Origin: Bacteroidaceae bacterium
GTDB taxonomy: Bacteria > Bacteroidota > Bacteroidia > Bacteroidales > Bacteroidaceae
Direction: 5' to 3'
Assembly (NCBI GenBank): GCA_017617575.1
Contig: JAFZVY010000160.1
Coordinates: 1-64,000 of the forward strand
DNA: 64,000 nt
The translations under genes and the position numbers were made by a program. Under the pieces are notes generated by a model. It saw only the letters and a program-made list of their open reading frames with translations. It was not told the DNA's origin and searched no databases. Positions 27,313-36,069 of the stretch are shown here, piece by piece (position 1 is the first letter of the stretch; every line of letters starts with the position of its first letter).

Positions 27313-29106
27313 ATGAACAAGTATTTAATCTTTTCAATGCTGTTGCTGGGTGCAGCAAATGTATATGCCCAGAAGTCTCCTAATGGTATTATTAAGGTGG
27401 AGGCAAAGAACGAGGAAGGCCTGGTGGTGAACTACTCAGGCAAGCCTTTGTATAAGGTAAACATCAACGTGAAGGGCAAGAAGCCTTTCAATACGCAGAA
27501 GTATAGCGAGGTGTATGACATGCGACTTGGAAAGCGAAGCCATTGTGAGAATGCTTGCAATGAGGCTAAGTACAAGATGACGGATGGCAAGACACTTGTC
27601 GTAAGAGCATATAATGACGGTGTGGTATGGCGAACAATAGGTGGCGACATCAAGGATGTGACACTTGACATGAGTTCGGCTAAGAATAGCTGGTTGCAGA
27701 AGTGGACAGAGCCTTATGAGTTCTTCTATGACCTGAACGTCGAGGAGGCTGCTGGTAAGCGATGGGCTTACCCTTCACTTTTCGAGTACAACAACGACGT
27801 GTTCGTACTCATCACGGAGTCAGCTATCGAGAAGTACAACAGTTCGTCTTGTCTCTATTCAGCTGACAGCAAGGGCGTGTTCCGCGTCGTACCTGACAAT
27901 AACGAGGTTGAGTGCCAGCAATCTCCTTGGCACGTTAGTATCATAGGTAGCAAGAAGACTGTTGTGGAGTCAACTCTCGTGACTGACGTTGCACCTGCCA
28001 ATCGTATTGGCGATGCGTCTTGGGTTAAACTGGGAGTCGCTTCATGGGTCTATTGGGCATACAATCACGGCTCAAATGATTTCAACATCATTAAGAAGTA
28101 CGTGGACATGGCTAAGGAACTGCATCTTCCTTACGTTCTCATTGATGCCGAATGGGATGAGATGAAGGACGGCAAGACGGTTGAGGATGCAATCCGATAC
28201 GCTCGTGAGTGCAACGTTGACCCAATTATCTGGTACAACTCGTCCGTAGGATGGATTGACGGTGCACCTGGTCCTAAGTTCCGCCTCAACAAGCCTGAAG
28301 ATAGGGAGAAGGAGTTCGCTTGGTGCGAGAAGGTTGGTGTCAAGGGTGTGAAGATAGACTTCTTCTCAGGTGACAACCAGAAGAACATGCAGTACATGAT
28401 TGAGTTGCTCGAAAGTGCTGCGAAGCATCACCTTACAGTTAACTTCCATGGTGCTACCCTACCACGCGGATGGCAGCGTACGTATCCTAACCTCGTGAGC
28501 ACAGAAGGAGTTTACGGTGCGGAATGGTACAACAACGTGCCTACGTTCACTACTAAGGCTGCACGCCACAACGCTACTCTTCCATTCACTCGCAACGTTG
28601 TCGGCTCAATGGACTACACTCCTTGCGCATTCACTGATTCACAGCATCCACACATAACTACTCACGCTCATGAGCTTGCACTCACTTGTCTCTTCGAGTC
28701 AGGTGTTCAGCACCTTGCTGACCGTCCTGAGAGTTTCCTCGCACAGCCACATCCTGTTAAGGATTACCTCGGAATGCTACCAACAGCATGGGATGAGACA
28801 CGCTTCATCGACGGTTATCCTGGAGAGTATGTCGTAATGGCTCGCCGTAAGGGAGACAAGTGGTTCATAGCTGGTATTAACGGAACAGACAACGAGAAGG
28901 TAATCCCAACAGGCCTTGCATCCTTAAGTGGTGATAAGCACAACCTCTACCTCTTTGAAGATGGAGATAGCAAGGAGAATCCATGGAAGCTCCGTCTCTT
29001 TGCCGACTATAAGGACATTCCGTCTACTATTACATGCAAGCCTCGCGGTGGTTTCGTACTTGTCGTGAACTTCCCTGAAAGTAGAATAAGCGGAGAATCC
29101 AAGTAA
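27313..29106 (+). CDS. GH97, retaining alpha-galactosidase-like
   Basis: 597 residues; the signal peptide ends NVYAQK. An N-terminal beta-sandwich (about 20-235) precedes a TIM barrel and a C-terminal beta domain. The barrel has GVKIDFF with D349 as candidate nucleophile and STEGVYGAEWY with E398 as candidate acid/base. A nucleophilic Asp in this place marks the retaining, alpha-galactosidase-type branch rather than the inverting SusB-type alpha-glucosidases, which use glutamates. Slightly shorter than typical members (640-700). Probable role: removing alpha-galactose from xylan side chains or galactosides. First gene of a forward GH97-GH43-GH43/esterase-GH31 run. Confidence 0.85.
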   Translation: MNKYLIFSMLLLGAANVYAQKSPNGIIKVEAKNEEGLVVNYSGKPLYKVNINVKGKKPFNTQKYSEVYDMRLGKRSHCENACNEAKYKMTDGKTLVVRAYNDGVVWRTIGGDIKDVTLDMSSAKNSWLQKWTEPYEFFYDLNVEEAAGKRWAYPSLFEYNNDVFVLITESAIEKYNSSSCLYSADSKGVFRVVPDNNEVECQQSPWHVSIIGSKKTVVESTLVTDVAPANRIGDASWVKLGVASWVYWAYNHGSNDFNIIKKYVDMAKELHLPYVLIDAEWDEMKDGKTVEDAIRYARECNVDPIIWYNSSVGWIDGAPGPKFRLNKPEDREKEFAWCEKVGVKGVKIDFFSGDNQKNMQYMIELLESAAKHHLTVNFHGATLPRGWQRTYPNLVSTEGVYGAEWYNNVPTFTTKAARHNATLPFTRNVVGSMDYTPCAFTDSQHPHITTHAHELALTCLFESGVQHLADRPESFLAQPHPVKDYLGMLPTAWDETRFIDGYPGEYVVMARRKGDKWFIAGINGTDNEKVIPTGLASLSGDKHNLYLFEDGDSKENPWKLRLFADYKDIPSTITCKPRGGFVLVVNFPESRISGESK

Positions 29107-29347
29107 CCGCAACCATCTATTATATATAGGTATAGAAAGCTATTATATAAAGGTAAAGGAACAATTACATATAAATACGAATAGCTATAATGATGGAACT
29201 CAATAAGTAGTAATTAGGCGATGGCTTTGTTTATTCCTTGACAACTCAGCTTGCCACAGGAATAAGCAAGGCCTTCACCTTATATAATATATAGGCGTTC
29301 CGTTGCATAGCCACTTAACACATAATATTAACTAACACGCAAGTGAT

Positions 29348-30895
29348 ATGAAAAACTCTTTACTTTTTCTGTTTTTGACAATGATTGCGCATAGTACCTT
29401 TGCGCAAAACCCGATAGTGTCCCACTGCTATACGGCTGACCCTGCACCGGTTGTGTTCCCAGGTAACGACAGCCTCTACGTCTATTGCGACGAGGACATG
29501 AACGTAGCTGGAGTCAATGACTTCTACTATATGGAACGCTACCGTGTCTTCTCTACCGTTGACATGGTAAACTGGACTGACCACGGCAACGCTATGCCCA
29601 GAACAACGTTCAAGTGGGGGCGCGAAGGAACGTGCTGGGCAAGTCAGTGCACAAAGAAAGGCGACTATTACTATTGGTACATCTGCCTTAGCAAGCCAAA
29701 CGACTGGCGACACTACATAGGCGTTGGTCGCAGCGACAAACCGTCTGGTCCTTTCACTGACCCAATAAACAAGCCTATGTTCGACACAGGCGAAGGAGGC
29801 GATATCGACCCTACCGTGTTCATAGATGATGACGGCAAGGCTTACCTGTACTGGGGCAACAACAAGCTCCGCTACTCAGTGCTCTCTACCCGAATGACAA
29901 ACGGAACGACTCCTAAGACCATCGCCCTCACAAAGAATGCTTTCGGAGGCGTGAAGGCAACTAACCCGGCAGACGGAAAGGAGTACATCGACGGAGTGGA
30001 TTGCTACGAGGAAGGTCCTTGGCTCGACAAGCGTGGCGACAACTACTACCTTATCTATGCTGCCGGTGGTGTGCCTGAACACATCTCCTACTCAATGAGC
30101 AAGTCGCCTACAGGCCCTTGGGAATACAAGGGAGTCGTAATGTCACAGGACAACAACACCGGCTCATTTACCAACCACAGCGGTATTGTCCACTACAAGG
30201 ACAAGGACTACTTCTTTTACCATACAGCATGGGCACCAGGAGGTGGTGGCTTCAACCGAAGCATGGCAGTGGACGAGTTGACGTTCAACGAGGATGGTAC
30301 TATCAAGCCAGTCAAGGCTACGCGCACTGGCGTTGCACCTCTCTGCACTCTCAACCCTTACATCCGTCAACAGGCTGAGACCATCAACAAGGCGGAAGGC
30401 GTGTCAGTCGTTGGTAACGAGAAGACTGGAGTGTATGTTACGAACATACACAAGGAAGACTACATAAAGGTGCGCAACGTAGATTTCGGCGAGGAAGGAG
30501 CCAATAGCATGACGGCTCGTGTTGCTACTGGAATGAACAAGTCTGTTGCACTTGCCGTTCGCATCGGTTCAAAGACTGCCACACCTATTGGCCGTGTCAC
30601 GTTCTCATCAACAGGAGGTGAAGAGGTATGGAACGAGAAGGTCATAGAGTTCTCAAAGAAAGTTACTGGCGTGAAGGATGTCTATTTCACGTTTGCCGGA
30701 ACTCCTACTGACGGCGTAAGCACTCTCTTCAACTTCGACTGGTGGAAGTTCAATACCGAAGCCGAGACTGCAGTACGTTCCGTTGAGCTTACTGCCACTG
30801 AGAAGGACGGCGCCATCTACGACCTCACAGGCCGCAAGGTCAGTGTCCCATCCAAGGGCATATATATAAGAGGTGGAAAGAAAGTGAAACTATAA
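29348..30895 (+). CDS. GH43 with CBM6-like domain and C-terminal tail
   Basis: 515 residues; the signal peptide ends STFAQN. The propeller (about 20-345) has candidate catalytic residues D31 (YTADPAP), D154 (DIDPTVF) and E222 (EEGPW). A CBM6-type sandwich follows (about 350-475, from QQAETIN to FNFDWWKF), then the tail YDLTGRKV...KGIYIRGGKK. Closely related in design to the GH43 at 6467 and to the next gene; all three probably act on arabinofuranose or xylose in decorated xylan, perhaps on different linkages. Only 39 bases separate it from the following GH43-esterase, so the two are probably co-transcribed. The 240-base gap before it holds no gene. Confidence 0.85.
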   Translation: MKNSLLFLFLTMIAHSTFAQNPIVSHCYTADPAPVVFPGNDSLYVYCDEDMNVAGVNDFYYMERYRVFSTVDMVNWTDHGNAMPRTTFKWGREGTCWASQCTKKGDYYYWYICLSKPNDWRHYIGVGRSDKPSGPFTDPINKPMFDTGEGGDIDPTVFIDDDGKAYLYWGNNKLRYSVLSTRMTNGTTPKTIALTKNAFGGVKATNPADGKEYIDGVDCYEEGPWLDKRGDNYYLIYAAGGVPEHISYSMSKSPTGPWEYKGVVMSQDNNTGSFTNHSGIVHYKDKDYFFYHTAWAPGGGGFNRSMAVDELTFNEDGTIKPVKATRTGVAPLCTLNPYIRQQAETINKAEGVSVVGNEKTGVYVTNIHKEDYIKVRNVDFGEEGANSMTARVATGMNKSVALAVRIGSKTATPIGRVTFSSTGGEEVWNEKVIEFSKKVTGVKDVYFTFAGTPTDGVSTLFNFDWWKFNTEAETAVRSVELTATEKDGAIYDLTGRKVSVPSKGIYIRGGKKVKL

Positions 30896-30934
30896 ACCAA
30901 GCTAATAAACACTTACAACTAATCAAGACTTAAT

Positions 30935-33136
30935 ATGAAGCACTTACTTAACCTGGCACTGGCAATGAGCATGTTCTCAGTTGCCAACGCACAGAAGCTG
31001 AACCTGCCAATCATTCAGACGAAGTACACAGCAGACCCTGCGCCTTACGTTCACGGTGACACGGTCTATCTCTACACAACGCATGACGAAGAAGGTGCAG
31101 GCGGATTCCTCATGAAGGACTGGCTGCTCTACACCTCTACTGACATGGTGAACTGGGAAGACCACGGAGCGGTTGCATCCCTAAGGGACTTCAAGTGGTA
31201 CAAAGGCAACAACGGAGCGTGGGCAGAACAGGTCATTGAACGCAACGGCAAGTGGTACATGTACTGTCCTATACACGGCAACGGCATAGGAGTGCTTGTT
31301 GCCGACTCTCCTTTCGGACCGTTCCGTGACCCACTCGGTAAGCCTCTCGTGTGGCAGAAGGACCACTGGTACGACATCGACCCTACTGTCTGGATTGACG
31401 ACGACGGACAGGCTTATATGTACTGGGGCAATCCAAACCTTTACATGGTCAAGTTGAACGAGGACATGATTTCCTACTCAGGAGACATCGTGGAGCATCC
31501 TAAGATTAAGGACTACCAGGAAGGACCTTGGTTCTGGAGCAGAGTTAATGCCAAGGGTCAGAAGAAGTACTACATGGCTTTCGCTTCCACTTGTTGTCCA
31601 GAGGGTATCGGATACGCCATGAGCGACAAGGCTACTGGTCCTTGGGAGTACAAGGGACACATCATGGACCACACTCCTCAGACACGAGGCAACCACCCTG
31701 GTATTATTGACTTCAAGGGTAAGTCATACTGCTTCGGACTCAACTACGACATCTATCGCTTCGAGACATCAGCACACGCCGAGCAGCGTAGCGTATCGGC
31801 TGCTGAGATGACATACAACGAGGACGGAACCATTCAGGAACTACCTTACTTCCTCCACTGCAAGTTGGAACAGGTTGGTTCGTTCAATCCTTACCGCCGC
31901 GTCGAAGCCGAGACAATGGCTTGGGGCTATGGTCTCCGCACGACTCGTGAGAACCCATCAGGCCCTTGGAACCCTACTCTCTTCGTGACTGACATCGACG
32001 ACGGAGAGTTCATCAAGGTACGCGGAGTGGATTTCGGCAACAATAGCGAGCGCATCAAGTTCACAGCTTCTTGCTCAACGCTCCTTGAGGGCGGCGAGAT
32101 TGAGGTGCGCATTGACGACGTGGACGGCAGACTGCTCGGAACAGTTGTGGTAAGCAATACCAAGTTCAAGTATCAGGAATTCTCAGTGGCTCTCGCTCCA
32201 GTTCGCGGCAAGCACGACCTCTACTTCGTGTTCAAGGGCACACGACTACAGAAGAAGAACCTCTTCAACTTCGACTGGTGGCAGATGTCACTACTCAAGA
32301 AGGGCGAGGCAACTGTGTCACGCATCGTTGAGGAAGGCGGAACGGGCAAGTACAAAGCTGTGATGCAGGCGTTCGACGGTTTCGAGGCACACACTGTATT
32401 CATGCCACAGGACCTCAGCAAGTTCAGCAAGAAGAACCCACTCCCAGTACTCGTGTGGGGCAACGGTGCGTGCACCAACTCACCATGGGAGCACTATAAG
32501 TTCCTCAATGAGATAGCTTCTCACGGCTACCTCGTCATAGCTACTGGCTACATACCTCTCAACGACAAGCCATATCGTGGCGATATGTCAACCACACAGC
32601 AGCAGGTTGAGTCAATGGACTGGGCGATAGCTCAGAACGAGGACAAGGACAGTCCTCTCTTTGGCAAGGTCAATACTAAGGCTATCTGTGCTTCCGGCAT
32701 GTCATGCGGTGGTCTCCAAACTCTCTACAACTGCGCTGACCCACGCATCACTGCATTGATGATATGTAACAGCGGACTCTTCGACAATAGTGGAAACCCA
32801 ATGCCTGGTATGCCTATGCCTGCCAAGACAAAGCTTGAGGAGATACACTGCCCTATATTCTACATGCTTGGCGGTGAGACCGACATAGCGTATGGCAATG
32901 GTATGGACGACTTCAAGCGCATCAAGCACGTACCTGCAGTGGTCGCCAACTACCCAGTGGGTCACGGCGGTACTTACGGCGACCCTCACGGTGGAGAGTT
33001 CAGTATCCCAGCCGTTGCTTGGCTCGACTGGCAACTCAAAGGTGACAAGGAGGCTGCCAAGATGTTCATCGGTAAGAAGAACGGACTTAGCAAGCGCAAG
33101 GGCTGGACAGTTGAGAGCAACAGTCTCTTAAAGTAA
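30935..33136 (+). CDS. GH43-CBM6-esterase three-domain fusion
   Basis: 733 residues; the signal peptide ends VANAQK. The GH43 propeller (about 20-320) has D34 (YTADPAP), D149 (DIDPTVW) and E196 (EGPW). A CBM6-like domain follows (about 322-450, from RRVEAETMAW to FNFDWWQM). Residues about 470-733 are an alpha/beta hydrolase with nucleophile S590 (SGMSCGG), D650 (GGETDIAYG) and H677 (PVGHGGTYG), plus the oxyanion strand VLVWGNGACTN. The last domain resembles PET-hydrolase/chlorophyllase-like or acetyl xylan esterase folds; its ester is unknown. A single secreted protein could cut a side chain and an ester on the same xylan segment. Followed by the repeat element that precedes GH31. Confidence 0.85.
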   Translation: MKHLLNLALAMSMFSVANAQKLNLPIIQTKYTADPAPYVHGDTVYLYTTHDEEGAGGFLMKDWLLYTSTDMVNWEDHGAVASLRDFKWYKGNNGAWAEQVIERNGKWYMYCPIHGNGIGVLVADSPFGPFRDPLGKPLVWQKDHWYDIDPTVWIDDDGQAYMYWGNPNLYMVKLNEDMISYSGDIVEHPKIKDYQEGPWFWSRVNAKGQKKYYMAFASTCCPEGIGYAMSDKATGPWEYKGHIMDHTPQTRGNHPGIIDFKGKSYCFGLNYDIYRFETSAHAEQRSVSAAEMTYNEDGTIQELPYFLHCKLEQVGSFNPYRRVEAETMAWGYGLRTTRENPSGPWNPTLFVTDIDDGEFIKVRGVDFGNNSERIKFTASCSTLLEGGEIEVRIDDVDGRLLGTVVVSNTKFKYQEFSVALAPVRGKHDLYFVFKGTRLQKKNLFNFDWWQMSLLKKGEATVSRIVEEGGTGKYKAVMQAFDGFEAHTVFMPQDLSKFSKKNPLPVLVWGNGACTNSPWEHYKFLNEIASHGYLVIATGYIPLNDKPYRGDMSTTQQQVESMDWAIAQNEDKDSPLFGKVNTKAICASGMSCGGLQTLYNCADPRITALMICNSGLFDNSGNPMPGMPMPAKTKLEEIHCPIFYMLGGETDIAYGNGMDDFKRIKHVPAVVANYPVGHGGTYGDPHGGEFSIPAVAWLDWQLKGDKEAAKMFIGKKNGLSKRKGWTVESNSLLK

Positions 33137-33290
33137 AGGCCCCCTCCCCTCCCTCCCCCAAGGTGGAGGGTGACTATTGCAAGGTGAGTGGAGTCACAAT
33201 ATGAAAACATAGGGATTCAAAATGAATGTTTTCTTTTGTTTCCCTATGTTTTACTTTGTTTTTCCAACTGGCGCATTGGGCGCATAATAA
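33137..33290. repeat. Intergenic repeat element left of GH31
   Basis: A GC-rich unit (33137-33180) is followed by GAAAACATAGGGA and its inverted partner TCCCTATGTTTTAC (about 33203-33254), then CCAACTGGCGCATTGGGCGC. The 33254-33290 end is an inverted copy, about 90% identical, of 35863-35898 on the other side of GH31. Confidence 0.65.
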
Positions 33291-33312
33291 TACACAAAAA
33301 ACATTAATCATC

Positions 33313-35850
33313 GTGAAAAAGCTACTCGTATTATCACTTATCGTTTCATGCTTTGCTACTATGGGAGCAAAGGCTGAATCGTTATCAACCACACAAGAAC
33401 CTAATACAAACGGAGCGATAAAGGTACAGTTCATCACTCCCGACATAGTAAGGGTCACGTTTGGTTCGCAGTTGCAGAAGTATTCTTTGCCAACTGGTGG
33501 CAGAAGTATTCCGAAGTCTAACATTGGTAAAGGAAAAGCACTCTTCAGCACTATTGGCTCATTTGACATAAACTCGCTTAATAATTTCTTGAGTTTCGAC
33601 CATGACAACAATACTGATGTGGTCATCAATGGATTACTAAATGAATTCAAAGTAGAATCACATAAAGACACTAAGTCTGATAAGAGTGTTTATACAAGTG
33701 AAAGTCTCATCGTTGAGTTAGACCATAAGACTGGCGCTCTTACCTTCATCGACCGTAAGACGGGACGCACCCTCCTTGCGGAGCGCAGTACCAAACCGCA
33801 TGAGGCAGAGACTGTTGTGCAGGAGCGCATCATATACGACGAGAAGTCGGCACACATGGTAGAGACAGCCAACGGCAAGGTGACCGTCAAGGACATCATC
33901 CGTAGGGACACCATCGGTACAAGCACTAAGTACCGCGTCCACTTCCAGTGGCACGATGACGAGGCTCTCTACGGACTCGGCTCCCACATGGAAGACTACA
34001 TGAACCTAAGAGGCAAGACCATGTACCTCACACAGCATAATCTCAAGGCGATGATTCCGGTACTGAACTCCACCCGAGGTTACGGTTTGCTCTTCGATGC
34101 AGGATGTGCTATGAAGATGCAGGACGACTACGTGGAGATGGAAGCTGCCAAAGTACTCGACTACTACTTCATCAAGGGAGAGACGCTCGACCGAGTAATA
34201 GCGGGCTACCGTCACCTCACGGGGCAGTGTCCAATGATGCCTCGCTATATGTTCGGCTACACACAATCTAAGGAGCGTTACACCTCACAGGACGAGATAC
34301 TCCGCACCTTAGGTGAGTACCGACGTCGCCATGTACCAATAGATATGATAGTGCAGGACTGGAACTACTGGCCACAGGGATGGGGCTACATGAAGATGGA
34401 CAGTACACACTACCCTGACCCTCGTGCACTCGCCGACTCCGTTCATGCACTCAACGCCAAGCTCATGGTCAGTATCTGGCCTAACCCACAGTATTGTCCA
34501 CAGGCAGACGACTTCAAGCAGCGCGGCTACATGCTCGAGCACTCCGTCTATGATGCCTTCAGTGCTGACGCGCGCCGCCACTACTGGTCATACGCCATGC
34601 ACGAGTTCTTTGAGAAGGGCTTCGACGCATGGTGGTGCGACTGCTCCGAGCCACTGGACGGTGACTGGACGTGGGGTCTCGGACAGTATGGTTGGGAGTG
34701 CCACGAGGAACGATGGAACCGTAACAAGGACATCCTCTCTGATGCTCTCGGTGCAGAGCGAAGCAGTCTATACTCACTCTACCATGCAATGGGAATATAT
34801 GAGAACCAGCGACAGGTCACTGACCCAGTTCTCAGTAGCAAGCGCGTACTCAACCTAACTCGCTCCAGCTACGCAGGACAGCAGCGATATGCCACAATAA
34901 CATGGAACGGCGACACCCACGCTTCGTGGGAATCCTTCCGCCAGCAAATACCAGCCGGACTCAACTTCATGTCCACAGGTTGCCCATACTGGACTGTCGA
35001 TGTGGGTTCCTTCTTTACTCGCACCGACCCACGTTGGTTCTACAAAGGCGAGTTCCCTAAAGGCGCGAGTGACCCAGCTTACCGTGAGTACTACACCCGC
35101 ATGCTACAATGGGGCACGTTCCTTCCTATGCTACGCAGTCACGGCTCAGACACTCCTCGCGAGATATGGAACTATGGCGAACCTGGGACACCTTACTACG
35201 ATGCGATACTCCGCATGATAACTCTCCGCTACGAGCTTATCCCATACTCCTACAGCATGGCAGGATGGACCACACAGCATGACTACACAATGGCACGTAT
35301 GCTCGCCTTCGACTTTGCCGACGACCCAAAGGTACTTGACATCAAGGACGAGTACATGTACGGACCTGCATTCCTCGTCAGTCCTGTGACAGAGCCATCA
35401 GTAACTACCAAGCGCATCTACCTCCCTAAGGGTGCCGACTGGATTGACTACTGGACGGGCGAACGCCACGCAGGTGGACAGACAGTGGAGTCGCACTTCA
35501 CCATCAGTGAACTTCCCCTCTACGTCCGTGCCGGCAGCATAGTTCCTACTGCCCCTGCCACGGAGTACTCCGCTGCACAGCTTGACAAGGACATGACTCT
35601 CAACATCTACACTGGTCACGATGCCTCCTTCCTACTATACGAGGACGAGGGTGACGGTTATGCCTACGAGCAAGGTGCATTCACCGAGATACCGCTCACG
35701 TGGGACGAAGCGACTCGCACCTTCACTATCGGCACACGCAAAGGCGAGTACCAAGGTATGCAAGCTAAGCGCACATTCCTTGTTCGTGTAAATGGTAAAA
35801 AAGCAATCCCAATCAGCTACGAAGGAAAGCGCGTCTCTATTACGCTGTAA
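33313..35850 (+). CDS. GH31 alpha-glycosidase, probably alpha-xylosidase or alpha-glucosidase
   Basis: 845 residues from a GTG start at 33313, which opens a clear signal peptide (KKLLVLSLIVSCFATMGAKA). An in-frame ATG at 33226 would add 29 residues encoded by the repeat element and bury the signal peptide, so it is rejected. The GH31 barrel contains the nucleophile D443 (WWCDCSEP) and the acid/base D534 (NGDTHASW), with the N-terminal beta domain (ALYGLGSHMEDYMNLRG) and a C-terminal domain (PLYVRAGSIVP, LYEDEGDGYAYE). Such enzymes remove terminal alpha-xylose, glucose or galactose; comparable Bacteroides xylan loci carry GH31 alpha-xylosidases. The gene is bracketed by inverted repeat ends. 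Confidence 0.9.
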   Translation: MKKLLVLSLIVSCFATMGAKAESLSTTQEPNTNGAIKVQFITPDIVRVTFGSQLQKYSLPTGGRSIPKSNIGKGKALFSTIGSFDINSLNNFLSFDHDNNTDVVINGLLNEFKVESHKDTKSDKSVYTSESLIVELDHKTGALTFIDRKTGRTLLAERSTKPHEAETVVQERIIYDEKSAHMVETANGKVTVKDIIRRDTIGTSTKYRVHFQWHDDEALYGLGSHMEDYMNLRGKTMYLTQHNLKAMIPVLNSTRGYGLLFDAGCAMKMQDDYVEMEAAKVLDYYFIKGETLDRVIAGYRHLTGQCPMMPRYMFGYTQSKERYTSQDEILRTLGEYRRRHVPIDMIVQDWNYWPQGWGYMKMDSTHYPDPRALADSVHALNAKLMVSIWPNPQYCPQADDFKQRGYMLEHSVYDAFSADARRHYWSYAMHEFFEKGFDAWWCDCSEPLDGDWTWGLGQYGWECHEERWNRNKDILSDALGAERSSLYSLYHAMGIYENQRQVTDPVLSSKRVLNLTRSSYAGQQRYATITWNGDTHASWESFRQQIPAGLNFMSTGCPYWTVDVGSFFTRTDPRWFYKGEFPKGASDPAYREYYTRMLQWGTFLPMLRSHGSDTPREIWNYGEPGTPYYDAILRMITLRYELIPYSYSMAGWTTQHDYTMARMLAFDFADDPKVLDIKDEYMYGPAFLVSPVTEPSVTTKRIYLPKGADWIDYWTGERHAGGQTVESHFTISELPLYVRAGSIVPTAPATEYSAAQLDKDMTLNIYTGHDASFLLYEDEGDGYAYEQGAFTEIPLTWDEATRTFTIGTRKGEYQGMQAKRTFLVRVNGKKAIPISYEGKRVSITL

Positions 35851-35862
35851 GTTTTCTCCCAG

Positions 35863-36012
35863 TTATTATGCGCCCAAGGCGCCAGTAGGAAAACAAAGGA
35901 TTTCTTTGGCAATCCAAAGAAAACGGTGACTGTAGGGTAAACACAGAAAAAACAAAGAGCACAGAGGAAAGAGAATTAAAAAATCTCTGAGTCCTCTGTG
36001 CTCTCTGTGTTT
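35863..36012. repeat. Intergenic repeat element right of GH31
   Basis: Starts with TTATTATGCGCCCAAGGCGCC (an inverted copy of the element left of GH31) and continues into the CACAGAGAGCACAGAG palindrome (about 35940-36012). Confidence 0.65.
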
Positions 36013-36049
36013 AATAGAATCAGAATGTGCGGGAGCTGATGTTAACAGA
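35990..36049. repeat. 60-bp direct repeat, copy 1: duplicate of a GH43 3' end
   Basis: Identical over 60 bases to 38466-38525. Bases 36020-36049 repeat the last nine codons and stop of the GH43 gene at 38496 (reverse strand: SVNISSRTF, stop), here without the rest of the gene. Confidence 0.9.
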
Positions 36050-36069
36050 TATAGCAAGTTCCCTATTGC

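Noticed and set aside
33226..33312. Upstream ATG for GH31
   Set aside because: The extra 29 residues come from the intergenic repeat and would place the signal peptide inside the protein; GTG at 33313 is better.
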